A stretch of DNA of 64,000 nt. Origin: Bacteroidales bacterium. Its GTDB lineage: Bacteria; Bacteroidota; Bacteroidia; Bacteroidales; F082. The stretch covers positions 57,628 to 121,627 of the forward strand of contig JAEEQP010000003.1 in NCBI GenBank assembly GCA_016285355.1, written 5' to 3'. Shown here piece by piece: positions 10,162-20,500 of the stretch (position 1 is the first letter of the stretch; the number at the start of each line of letters is the position of its first letter). The notes beneath the pieces are model-generated. The model did not search any database. It was not told the DNA's origin and saw nothing but the letters and a program-made list of their open reading frames with translations. The translations under genes and the position numbers were made by a program.

Positions 10162-13074
10162 TTATCTTCTTGAGTTCCTATTGTTGTTTGCTCTCCTGCC
10201 TCTTCCACTTCCACTGTCACTTCCACTGCCACCGTCCCGGCCATAATACGCGGTCACTATAGCATTTCCAGTGCCCATGGTAAATCTGGTGAAAGGCAAA
10301 TTAGCATTTTCTATCACTGCAGTTGGTTCATTGCATGTCCAATTAACAAACCCTTGGGAAGGGATGGCCTGAATGGTTACAGTAGTACCTTCGGGTATCG
10401 AAACAGGATGACCAGGCTGATAGTACACGCCATTCACCTTGAATTGAACTCCTGTTTGTTCAGTAGTCATGGTAAGGGTGTGAACGTGCTTGAAATGCGC
10501 CGTCAAAGTGGCACTGGCCGTACCCATGGTAAAGGTGGTGGTGGACGAGTAAATATTGCTCACCGTCGCTCCTGCCGCTGCTCCTGTTTCATCGATGCTC
10601 CAATGGTCAAAGACATATTCATTGCTGACGGGTGTGGCCACTACCCTCACAGAAGCGGTCTCCGCCACCCAAATAGGATTAGAATAGGTCACTCCCTCTA
10701 CCGTGAAAGTGCCCGCTCCGTCAGGAACGGGTTGAACGGTAAGGGTGTGAGCTGGCACCGCCTTGAAACTGCCCGTCACGGTGGCATTGGCCAAACCCAT
10801 AGTAACGTTGGTGGAAGCCAATGAATCATTGCCCATGTAAGCTCCTGCATTTGCTCCCGCTTCATTGATGGTCCAACGGTCGAAGACAAAGCCTCCATCC
10901 TGTGTGGCTGCTTCTGGTATGGCTAAAACCCCCACATCCACGTATTCGCCGAGTTCAAGGTTATAGACGCCGGTGATGGCCTGATTGCGCACTTTGATAG
11001 TGCCGCCGCCTTGTTGGTTGTTGTTGTTATTGCTGATTACGGGTAGGTTCACGGTCAAGATGTGCGTGTCAGGTACGACAACCACTTCGGTGCTACCTGT
11101 GACGCTGCCTTCATTGCCGCCGCCAAACACGCTGCCCAAGACATCGACAACGCTGTAATCCGTACCATCGCCAATAATCACCTTGGGATTGCTGGTGACA
11201 TCGCCTTTGTTGCCGCCGCCAAACACGTTGCCTACAAATCTCTCGTCGTCTTGGATGCCATCAAGGTAATTGAATCCATCATGTGCGCCACCGATTTCGG
11301 CTTTGATGATATTCACCTTGGGATAGAAACCATCAGGGTTTAAGGGGTTATAGGGGGTGTGGTTGCTGGCGCCATAGACATTGCCGATGAAAAGGCCGCA
11401 ATCATTTTCCATGTCCTCCACATTGACGGTGATCCTGCCCTCCACATTGCCGTTCTGGTCGCAGCCGCCAAAAAGTTCACCGATGGCGCCACCATACACA
11501 TTGATGGTGATATTGCCGCCTCTGCCTCGCCAATCTCTACCTAATGCCAACTGTGTAGCCATATATTCTCTTAGTTCTAGCAAAGTATCCTGTTGAATCA
11601 GAATCATTGCATCCAGCTCCTCTTGAGTGGGGAAGCGTTTCACGTCGGCTGCATAGTCAATATCACCTTGGCATCCGCCGTAGAGTTTGCCGATGGTGCC
11701 TCCCGTGACGTTGACGGTAATGTTGCCATAGACCGTGCCCAAGCGGCAGCCGCCGTATGCGGAATGGTATGACTCTCTTTCTTCGCAGGTGAAGTTGAGC
11801 ACCAATTCGCCATACTGGTCGGCCATGTTGCCACCTTGGAAGAAGTAGCCGATATCCAATGCGCCGCATTCGCCCTCCGTTTCGAGGTCTTGTTCGATGT
11901 TGATGCAGTTGCCCAATCGGTTGGAACCGCCGAAACACCAACCGACAATGCCGCCCTTGATTTGGCTATAGGTATGATGTATATGTTCATTAACACCGAC
12001 ATTTGCCGCCTTCAGAAGGCCATTGCCGCCGCCAAAGATGTAGTCGAAGCGACCGCCGTCCACCACGGTGTTTGTGCTTATCGCGTCAGCAGCGTTGCTA
12101 CCGCCATACACCCTTTCGATGGTGTTTTCGCAACCCCAAATGTGGACGTATGTCACTTTTTCCGAAGTCACGCTACCGCCTTCAGGAGCATAGTTGGACT
12201 GGTTGCCGCCGCCAAACACATATTTGATGGCGTATTCACGATCATCGGCCATATAGTCGACCGAGTCCGTATGGGTGTGGTTCGTCTGATACACATCCAC
12301 AAAAACTTCGTCTTGAGGCGAGCCATTGAGGTTGTTGCAACCGAAGATGGAACAGTCGTCAAAACTGGCTTTGCCCGTATAGGTTACGCCGTCAGTACCA
12401 ATACCGCCGACTGCGACGTACACCTTGCCATATACCATAGCTGCCACGGGGTTTGGCCCTTCCTTTACACCCAAGCCGCCGCCATACACATCGCCGTGGA
12501 TGGTGCCGTTGTCGATATGGATGTCGATGATGTTATCAACAATGGTAGCACCCTGACTGTTGGTATTGACATTGCCCAAGGCCGAGCCGCCATAGAGGTC
12601 GCCATACAGATGCGGATAGTCCCTGTGGATTTCAACAGGAGGTGTGCCCGATTCGTCATACGTAACTTTGCCGAAGTTGATGGCAATATCGCCACCTACA
12701 GTGGTGGGCTGACCGTAGCCTCCGCCGTGGACATTGGCCTTGTTTTCAGCGTCAACGCCGATGGTGCCACCTGTGATGTCGATGGCCACATTGCCCGAAA
12801 CATGACCTGTCGAATTGCAGCCGCCGTAAATGCCCCTGCCCTCATCGCCATTCACATTACCGGCTGACATCCCGATAGAGACATTGCCTGTGACAGAGGC
12901 TTCGTTGCCGCCGCCAAAGACTCTCTTGGTAATGGTGGGGCCGGCTCCGTTTTGCGTCTGGGCATTCGCCGAAAGGCCCAACAGCAAGAGGCTCGAAACT
13001 ATAATAAAACATGGAAGATGCTTATTCATGGTTTTCTGTTTCTTGATCATTGTTGTATTCTTGGGTTGCGTCAT
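10162..13074 (-). CDS. exported beta-solenoid repeat protein with InlB-B-like repeats
   Basis: About 970 aa. The frame also has a TTG at 13083, but ATG codons at 13074, 13050 and 13029 are better starts; the one at 13029 begins a clean signal peptide (MNKHLPCFIIVSSLLLLGLSANA). The N-terminal two thirds carry V-F/Y-GGGN repeats like the neighbours, with inserted non-repeat loops. The C-terminal third holds three or four divergent InlB-B/Listeria-Bacteroides type units (pattern HTLTV...W...A.ATVTGSFK). The protein ends in a Gly/Ser tract and a basic tail (GRGRRANNNRNSRR). I see no type IX secretion C-terminal domain. It lies in the same-strand block with the giant genes on both sides. Function is unknown; surface structure or adhesin is an inference. 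Confidence 0.9.
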   Translation of the reverse strand: MTQPKNTTMIKKQKTMNKHLPCFIIVSSLLLLGLSANAQTQNGAGPTITKRVFGGGNEASVTGNVSIGMSAGNVNGDEGRGIYGGCNSTGHVSGNVAIDITGGTIGVDAENKANVHGGGYGQPTTVGGDIAINFGKVTYDESGTPPVEIHRDYPHLYGDLYGGSALGNVNTNSQGATIVDNIIDIHIDNGTIHGDVYGGGLGVKEGPNPVAAMVYGKVYVAVGGIGTDGVTYTGKASFDDCSIFGCNNLNGSPQDEVFVDVYQTNHTHTDSVDYMADDREYAIKYVFGGGNQSNYAPEGGSVTSEKVTYVHIWGCENTIERVYGGSNAADAISTNTVVDGGRFDYIFGGGNGLLKAANVGVNEHIHHTYSQIKGGIVGWCFGGSNRLGNCINIEQDLETEGECGALDIGYFFQGGNMADQYGELVLNFTCEERESYHSAYGGCRLGTVYGNITVNVTGGTIGKLYGGCQGDIDYAADVKRFPTQEELDAMILIQQDTLLELREYMATQLALGRDWRGRGGNITINVYGGAIGELFGGCDQNGNVEGRITVNVEDMENDCGLFIGNVYGASNHTPYNPLNPDGFYPKVNIIKAEIGGAHDGFNYLDGIQDDERFVGNVFGGGNKGDVTSNPKVIIGDGTDYSVVDVLGSVFGGGNEGSVTGSTEVVVVPDTHILTVNLPVISNNNNNQQGGGTIKVRNQAITGVYNLELGEYVDVGVLAIPEAATQDGGFVFDRWTINEAGANAGAYMGNDSLASTNVTMGLANATVTGSFKAVPAHTLTVQPVPDGAGTFTVEGVTYSNPIWVAETASVRVVATPVSNEYVFDHWSIDETGAAAGATVSNIYSSTTTFTMGTASATLTAHFKHVHTLTMTTEQTGVQFKVNGVYYQPGHPVSIPEGTTVTIQAIPSQGFVNWTCNEPTAVIENANLPFTRFTMGTGNAIVTAYYGRDGGSGSDSGSGRGRRANNNRNSRR

Positions 13075-13092
13075 GTCTTTCAATTAGCTTTG

Positions 13093-16000
13093 TTATGGTT
13101 CAGGTGTCTCGAATTTCACGTTTTCGCCGTAGCTTGTACCGATACTGTTTCTCGCGTAGGCACGAACATAATATTCTTTTCCTCCTTCAAGGCCTGTCAT
13201 CTGTAGTTCTGTAAATGCACCAAGACCTGGTTCGTCGGCAGCTACATGGTTGTCGCCCACAATCGGGTCGGGGGTTCTACCCCAGCAGATGCCACATTCG
13301 AGGAGGTCGGTACTGCCTAAACCTGTCACATTACCGCCACAGGTGGCCGTATTCTCGTTGATACCGCTCACGTTTGAGGTCGCCACCGTAGGCCGCAGGC
13401 CTATCAATATGTCGGTACCACCGTTCACCACGCCTAAATCGCCGCCGCCAAAGACATCGCCGTTTACAGTAGTCTTTGTGCCGCAGACGCGGACCATACC
13501 CTTGCCCGTGATTGCAGTTCCCGCGCCCAAGCCGCCGCCGTACACATTGCCAGTTGTAACGTCGTAGTCATCACTCGAAACGATGACCTGCGAATCGCCG
13601 CCCACGGTGCCAGACACGTTGCAGCCGCCGAAGACCTTTGCCGTATTTAGGCCACCCTCCACAATGACGAGAGTGTTGTTGGTCACACCGGCGCTCCTGC
13701 AACCACCAAAAATGTGGTCGGTTACCTTGGGAGTTGTTACAACAGGCTCGCCTATTCCGTTGGGCCGGTACAAGCTGCGCAGGTGTACCATGCTGCTGAG
13801 GTTGGTAGAGTCGTTATAGCGAACACTTCCCGTCATCTGGCCCAGGTTGCAACCTCCATAGATGGTGTCGACCTGACCTCTCAGCACAATGATGTCGGAC
13901 AAAATGTCCAAGGCACCCTTGTTGTTGCCGCCGAAGATGGTACCCACTTGGCTGTAGGCCCCTTCTCCGGTTATCAAATTCTGCACATTGACGAACACGG
14001 TGATACGGTCGAGCACGGTGACACCGTTTCCGCCGCCATACACCGTATTAATATATCCGCCCGTATTCGCACCACCTTCAGCATCGACGTGCACATCGAC
14101 GAAGGTGTTGGATTGCACGGGTTGGTCGGTAACGTCGCAGTATTCTTCAGGAGTATAGGGGTAGTCACCATTGCCGCCGCCGTAGACAGTCCAAATCTTG
14201 GGCTTGCCACTAATGCTGACGTATGTCTTCACACCCATAAGCTTCAAGTTAGTTTGCATGTCAGAGGCTACGTCATAGTTGTTCGAACTGGGATAGACAC
14301 GGTTGGTGATTTGTGCCACCTGTCCCGCGCGGTCGTTGCCGCCATAGAGGGCGCCATCGCTCACATGGCCTTCCTCATCATAGCCAATGCTGCCGCCCGA
14401 CACCTTCACCTCATTGCTGCCGAAGATGGAGGCGCGGTTGCCGCCGCCATACACGTTGCCCCGCACCGTGCCGCCCGTCATGAGTATCGAGGCGAAACCC
14501 CTGAACGTGGGATAAGAGTTTTCGCCGATGGTCTCGTTGATGAAGCCTACACAGGCCAGGTTGCCGCCTGCATAGACGTTGCCTTTGACGAGGACATTAT
14601 CGCTTACTTTCACATGGGTCTCGTTATGTGTCGGGATTTCCATGCCCACGAAATTGTAACCCGGAGTGAAGTCGAGGCCTTCGATGTAATGCAAACCATC
14701 GTTGCAATGGTAATAACCGTTGGAACCGGCGAAAAGGTTGCTCACAATCGTGCCGCCCGAAGCATGAACGTAGGTGGCGCCTTGTGTAGCCTGCTTTTGT
14801 TCATTGGTCAGATTGCCTTCGGTGAAAAGTCGGGTGCTACCTACGTCGCCGCTGATGTTGCAGCCGCCATATACGATGCCCACATGTCCGCCCATGATTT
14901 CCACCCAAGTGCTGTATTTCACGTTACTCATCTGGCAGCCGCCATAAAGGTAATCGACGAACATATTGTCGCTCTCCAACACCACATGGGTGCCATAATA
15001 GATGGGAAGCGGATCGCTTCCAATATAGTTGGAGCCGAAGTTTGTGGCGATTGGACCAGAGCCAGGATTACTATTGGGGGCATCATCGGGTTCATTGGCC
15101 AGCATGTCGCCAGCGTTGCCGCCGCCATACACAGTGCCGATGCCACCCTTTGTCAGGGTGAGAGTCGGAAGACCGCTCATAGATGCTTGGTTGTTGCCAC
15201 CGAAAAGGGTACGCACGTTGTAGAGGCTCGTGCCATTCCATTGATAACCTTCATCGTTGGCATGACTAATGATAGATGCGCAATCGACCAGCACATTGGC
15301 CTTGCTAACATCCTCCATGTTGCCACCGCCAAAGACGGTGTCGCACATGCCACCTGAGATGATAACGTCCGAAATCGCACCTCTTACCTTATTGCCGCCA
15401 CCGAAGACGTAGGCAATGCCGAAAGTGCGGCCAATGCCATCATAGCTATTGCTCGTTTTGGTTCGGACAATCTCGACATGGTGTTTTCCAGCGTTTTGCA
15501 AGCCGCCAAAGTTGTTGCCGCCAAACACGGCGTAGGCAATGCCGTTATCGAAAATAATGGAAGTACCGTCGGTATCATCATCATCGTTGGTGATAAAGGC
15601 ATTCTTGGCACCGCCAAAGATGGAGTCCACCTTGACGGCGTCGTTGGTCACGATGATGGAGGTATTGACGAGGCGAGGAATCGCCAAAGTGTCGGCGTCC
15701 GATCCTGTGTTGGTGAATGCGGAGGTGCCTACCGTATTGAAGCGTGTCATGAAACTTACACTGTCACCAGGAACCACAATGACTGTATCGTAATCGTTTG
15801 AGGCCTGCACAAACTCCCGTCCATGGTCGCTGTAAGCATAATAGCCATTGCCGCCGCCATACACGTCGCCTACTCTGACCTTGGAGGAAGCATTGCCATT
15901 GTTATACAATTGGGAATAGCTACTTAAATTAGCTTCCGCATTAATGCCCAAGATGATGGTCGCGGTGGCTTTGTCTTGCGGGTTCGTGGCAACCGTGTCC

Positions 16001-17523
16001 AACACCGAACCGGCAATGTCGTTGCCTCCATACACGGCAACAATGCTATCAGTGTTGATGATGACCACCTCAGTCTTGCCGCCCACGTTGGCCATACGGC
16101 CTCCGCCAAACACGGCACCGTAAACCAAAGCTGTAGGTTCGGCAAGAGTCGTGAATGATTGCGATTGCCCTGATGATTGGCAGTTGGCAATCACTTGGTA
16201 GTCGTATGTCGTACTATACTCCAAACCAATGATGGTGTAGGTTACGTCGCTCGTTGAAGCCGAAGTCCACTCCGACTCGCCCTGCTTTTTCCACTGCACC
16301 GTATAGCTGTCGGCAGTGTGCGTCCACGAAACGATGACACCATCGTAGGTGACGTTGGCCGAGAACACTGGATTTTGGCACGGCGTTTTCACCGTCACCT
16401 GGCAAGAGGTGGTTTGCGAAGAACTATAGTCGTCTTGGTAGATGACGGTAAGCGTCAAGGTAGCATATTTGTGTCCGTCATTGTTCGGGGTACTGTAAGT
16501 GAGCGTCGGAGTGGCGGTATGCTCGCCGCTTAGTGTGAGGTAATCCGCGCCTTCGCCCGAGAGGGACCAATTATAGGTTACATCTGAAGGACTATTGATT
16601 GAATTCGTCGGTTGATGTTCATTGTCGCTGCCGTAGGGATAATAGTAAGTATGGTGCAAAACCGTATGAGGTGTTGCCAATGTATCGGTTACCTCATCGA
16701 AATCATACTTGTGGTAGGCAGGAATATACGAGAATGGTTCAATTGTAGCAGAGAGGGGTGCACTTTGTCCAGATTCCAATGTAATATCATCCAAACTGGC
16801 CAAACCGCCATTGGTTGGGGAAGTAATTTGCATGGCAAACGGTGTGTCCGTCACGCGGTGGAATCGTCCAGAGTTTTCAGTAATCACATAGGTGTATTCC
16901 GTTGACAACCTCCATTGACCTCCAACACATTCCACCCAATAGACTTCCCAGCATTGCCCATCACCCCAACTGTAGGTGCAATCATATTCGGTCAAGATAC
17001 CATTATGCTGGTGTCCACGGGCAATACCTGCGCCATCGGGCCAGTTGTCGTAGTCCCAGTCATAGAAGTAGTAGTTATGGTCGGTATTATTGAGCAGATA
17101 GACCGGAGGCTTCGATGCAGAGAGCGTCAACGCGCCGCCATGCTCCAAGGGAGCGGAGAGGAAGCGGTATTCTCCTGCGTCATCGATGAAATAATAGTTG
17201 TGGTTAGTGCCGGAGAGATTGATTTCGCGGCCCGAATACCAGAGGCAGTCGGGACTGAATGTGGTGGCATCCTGAAGCACATAATGGTCACCCTGTTTCA
17301 CATGTTCTAAATAATGGTCTGTGTTATCTAACACAATTTCACCCCCCACCAACCTGTATATGGTCTTCTTGATGACAAAGGGTTTGTCCTTCGTTTGGGC
17401 ATTGCCCGCGATGGCGAAGAGCAAGAGGCAGGCCACGGCACATCGCCGCGCTACACCTATAATATTAATAATGTTTCTTCTCATATCCGAATGATTATTG
17501 TTTGGCAAGTTGTGTTTCTTCAT
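13093..17523 (-). CDS. exported FN3 / beta-solenoid repeat protein
   Basis: About 1476 aa from the ATG at 17523; the longer frame to 17535 starts at a TTG that overlaps the previous stop codon. An N-terminal signal segment follows (RRCAVACLLLFAIAGNA). The first 400 residues are unique sequence containing Tyr-rich blocks and a region ending in an FN3-like domain (SWTHTADSYTVQWKKQGESE). Residues of roughly 480 to 1370 carry VFGGGN/VYGGGN beta-solenoid repeats. The last 80 residues form an FN3-like unit with the ECGICWG and YYVRAYARNS motifs that also build the lipoprotein at 59842. Only 8 bases separate its ATG from the upstream gene's stop, so the two are probably co-transcribed. No enzyme motif was recognised. 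Confidence 0.9.
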   Translation of the reverse strand: MKKHNLPNNNHSDMRRNIINIIGVARRCAVACLLLFAIAGNAQTKDKPFVIKKTIYRLVGGEIVLDNTDHYLEHVKQGDHYVLQDATTFSPDCLWYSGREINLSGTNHNYYFIDDAGEYRFLSAPLEHGGALTLSASKPPVYLLNNTDHNYYFYDWDYDNWPDGAGIARGHQHNGILTEYDCTYSWGDGQCWEVYWVECVGGQWRLSTEYTYVITENSGRFHRVTDTPFAMQITSPTNGGLASLDDITLESGQSAPLSATIEPFSYIPAYHKYDFDEVTDTLATPHTVLHHTYYYPYGSDNEHQPTNSINSPSDVTYNWSLSGEGADYLTLSGEHTATPTLTYSTPNNDGHKYATLTLTVIYQDDYSSSQTTSCQVTVKTPCQNPVFSANVTYDGVIVSWTHTADSYTVQWKKQGESEWTSASTSDVTYTIIGLEYSTTYDYQVIANCQSSGQSQSFTTLAEPTALVYGAVFGGGRMANVGGKTEVVIINTDSIVAVYGGNDIAGSVLDTVATNPQDKATATIILGINAEANLSSYSQLYNNGNASSKVRVGDVYGGGNGYYAYSDHGREFVQASNDYDTVIVVPGDSVSFMTRFNTVGTSAFTNTGSDADTLAIPRLVNTSIIVTNDAVKVDSIFGGAKNAFITNDDDDTDGTSIIFDNGIAYAVFGGNNFGGLQNAGKHHVEIVRTKTSNSYDGIGRTFGIAYVFGGGNKVRGAISDVIISGGMCDTVFGGGNMEDVSKANVLVDCASIISHANDEGYQWNGTSLYNVRTLFGGNNQASMSGLPTLTLTKGGIGTVYGGGNAGDMLANEPDDAPNSNPGSGPIATNFGSNYIGSDPLPIYYGTHVVLESDNMFVDYLYGGCQMSNVKYSTWVEIMGGHVGIVYGGCNISGDVGSTRLFTEGNLTNEQKQATQGATYVHASGGTIVSNLFAGSNGYYHCNDGLHYIEGLDFTPGYNFVGMEIPTHNETHVKVSDNVLVKGNVYAGGNLACVGFINETIGENSYPTFRGFASILMTGGTVRGNVYGGGNRASIFGSNEVKVSGGSIGYDEEGHVSDGALYGGNDRAGQVAQITNRVYPSSNNYDVASDMQTNLKLMGVKTYVSISGKPKIWTVYGGGNGDYPYTPEEYCDVTDQPVQSNTFVDVHVDAEGGANTGGYINTVYGGGNGVTVLDRITVFVNVQNLITGEGAYSQVGTIFGGNNKGALDILSDIIVLRGQVDTIYGGCNLGQMTGSVRYNDSTNLSSMVHLRSLYRPNGIGEPVVTTPKVTDHIFGGCRSAGVTNNTLVIVEGGLNTAKVFGGCNVSGTVGGDSQVIVSSDDYDVTTGNVYGGGLGAGTAITGKGMVRVCGTKTTVNGDVFGGGDLGVVNGGTDILIGLRPTVATSNVSGINENTATCGGNVTGLGSTDLLECGICWGRTPDPIVGDNHVAADEPGLGAFTELQMTGLEGGKEYYVRAYARNSIGTSYGENVKFETPEP

Positions 17524-17531
17524 TTCTATTC

Positions 17532-20500
17532 TCAATTACCTCCGCTGTTCGTGCCCGTGCTTGTTCCCGTATATTTTCCATTAATGATCACATTGGTGTT
17601 GCCACCGACAAGGCCCATGTTGCCGCCGCCGTAGATGTTGCCGAAGACCTTGGTTTTGCCAAAGATCTTCACTTCGGTGTTGCCTGTGACGAGGCTCTCG
17701 TGACCTCCGCCGAAGACGTTGCCGCTATCCGGTTTCAGCACGCCATTCACATAAGATCCGATGGTGCTTTTGCCTTCGATGGTGAGGGAGACATTGCCAC
17801 GGACTGTGCCAAGGCTATCGAGGGATATTTCCGTGTAATAACAGGGTTTGCCGTTAATCGTGCCACTCGGGTTGCTCGTGCTCAGTGAAGGATCGTTCGT
17901 CCAAGTATATTCGTCGTAGGTACCTTCCTTCTGAGGGGTGATACTTCCCGTGTAAAGGTCAATGACGGGTACTTGTTTGTCCTTTTTATAGATTTGTACT
18001 TTAGGGATGCTGGCCGAATAGCCCCCTCCGAATGCCGATCCTCTCACTTCCGTGTCGGTCAACTTGGATGTGACATTCCCGTTGACACCACCAAGATTGC
18101 CCGCGCCATAGAAGTTGCCTAACACAATGCAACTGTCAAGAGTATTGTTGACCTCGCCTGTGTTGGTGGCTGCATACTGAGCTGCATAGAAATAGGTTCG
18201 ATTCACCGCACAATCGTAAAACGTCCCTGTCGAAACATTAATCAGCTCCATATCATAATTCGCCTGATATCCAGTGGCTGCATTTCGATAGGCACCCGGT
18301 GAATAACTGTTGATATGGCCGCCAGTTGAGCCATTTCCGTTCCAATCGAAGCCATTGTTATTATAATAAGTGCCGTCGGTGCGAGTGTACTGCACATAGT
18401 TGGTGCCACCATTGCCAGCGCCATAGTAAACGCCGAAGGTCGTACCTGTTGCACTCGTCGTTACCGTTTTGCCAGAGGTCATGTCGCCAAACTTGGGACC
18501 GCCACAATATTTGTTCACCAAACTATTGTCGATAGTCACGTCAATGCTACCTGTAACCTCATGACCCATCATAACGCCTCCACCATAAAACTCATAGATG
18601 ACGGAATGGTTGATTTTGAAAGTGACATCGCCATTAATACCTTCCTTGCCTGCAGCAGCCACATGGCTGAACCAACCGCCATCGATATAGCAATGCGGGT
18701 TGTCGGCATATGGCGTGACAGATTCATTGAAATTACCACTTAAATAGAGGCTCTCGAACCTGCCACCAATGACATTGACCGCACAGTGACGGGTTGAATA
18801 GTTGTGACTGTTGTTGACGTGCGCCCCAGGCGTAAAAGAAAGCATTTTCAAATTGCCACCGAGGATGATATAGGTGATTTTATCAGGTTTATTAGTATTT
18901 TCTGCGCCAGTCGTACCCCTGACATACTGGTCGAAGATTCCCCCATTGAGAATGATGGGGCATTCCGTGGTGCGTCTATTGCTAAACTCGAACTGGCCAA
19001 AACGAATCAAGGCGGTCTCTGTCACCTCAAAATGTCCCTTGGGATGATAACAGCCAAGCGAGTAGTATTGCGTGGAACCGTCTTTCTTAAGGCCAAGACC
19101 TATTTCTACAACAGGCAGAAAATCGAAACGTATGGGACAAATTTCAAATCGTGAAACGCCCTTTCCCAACTGCCACTCCAAGCAGTAGTCGGGTTCGTTG
19201 TCTAAGTCGAAGTCGGCACTCATGATGGTGAAACGACGGGAAGGATTCACATTCCAATCACCAGTGCAGTACTGATGGTTACCCACAAGCACAAGGGCAT
19301 TGTCAAAAACAGTTCCGCTATTTTGGAGATAGGATGTCGCAACATCGTAAATCTTTCCAGTACGAATAGGTTGTCCGTTACCAAGAGTGGATGGACGAGT
19401 GCCGGCAGGCTCAAAAGCCGTGCCCGGACGGTTTTCTCGTATTGTAGTTCCACCAGTATTGGAGCCGCTATTCTTTTCAACCAAATAATCAAGATCGACC
19501 CTGTCGTAATAGTTGTCGCCATTGCCTAAATAGACCGCCTTGCCCCAATGGGCTTTAATTTCAATGGCAGTGACACCGTTAGGCACATAGTAGTAGCCGC
19601 CTTGGGCAAAAGTGCGATGCATGTCCTTCTCGGTGCAATTACGGTCGGCGAAGTTGTAGCCAGATTCCCAATTCTGAACAAACTCGCCTGTTGTACCGCC
19701 TGTTACTGAAGTAATATCCCATCCCGTCACCACATAATCCTTGTAGTTGCCTGCATATTTTTCAGTCCAGTCCGTGCTGTTGGGATTGCCGAACACATTA
19801 TTATAATAGGGTAGCTGAATCTTGCGGTAGCAGAAGTCGCCGCGCAAGGTGTCCATATCCGTGATATTGATTTCCAAAGGCGTTGTAGTGGTCGTGATGC
19901 CCGTAGGAGCATGGTTACCTGGATTGACTGTGACAGACACCTTACCCATTTTCTTGCCTTCCCATTCGTTGGCCGATTCGCGCCATGAGGCATCAGCATC
20001 GATATTGATTGGAGAATGGTAATAGCCGAAAGGTTTCAAGATGGGGAAAGGCGCCACACTGCGGTCGAGCACCCACTTGGCCATGAGTGTGGCATCTTTG
20101 GCCACTGCCTGAACATCTGTGGTGGACATGGTGGAAGGAGCTTGCGGCGCACCCACCCACCAGCCACACAACTCGCGGTTGCTGTTGAGCAAGTAACGAT
20201 GGAACTCATAGCGGGTGAGGTATTCATACTTGGCAGGCCATGAGCAGTTGTAAATATGAGTGGTTGAAGGTTCCTTACCTTCAGGGAAAGAACAACTGTC
20301 ACTATAGAAGTTGTAGTTGTTGATGGCGTAGTATCCATCCGAAATATCAGCCCCACGACCACCTCCATTAATGATTTTCTCTCCGCCATATACGGGCCAA
20401 ACATTGCTTCCAGCCGTAATGTCGCCATAAAACATGCAGTTGACCACCATTGTGCGGAGCTTGGTGTATTTGCCATCGACAACCTCGGCAGTGCTGGCAA

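Noticed and set aside
10200..10760. Type IX secretion C-terminal domain on the third repeat protein
   Set aside because: The end is a set of InlB-like units followed by a Gly/Ser-rich basic tail, without the expected sorting-domain motifs.
17521..17535. Start of the second giant protein at 17535 overlapping the previous gene
   Set aside because: That codon is TTG; the ATG at 17523 gives a proper signal peptide soon after and avoids the overlap.
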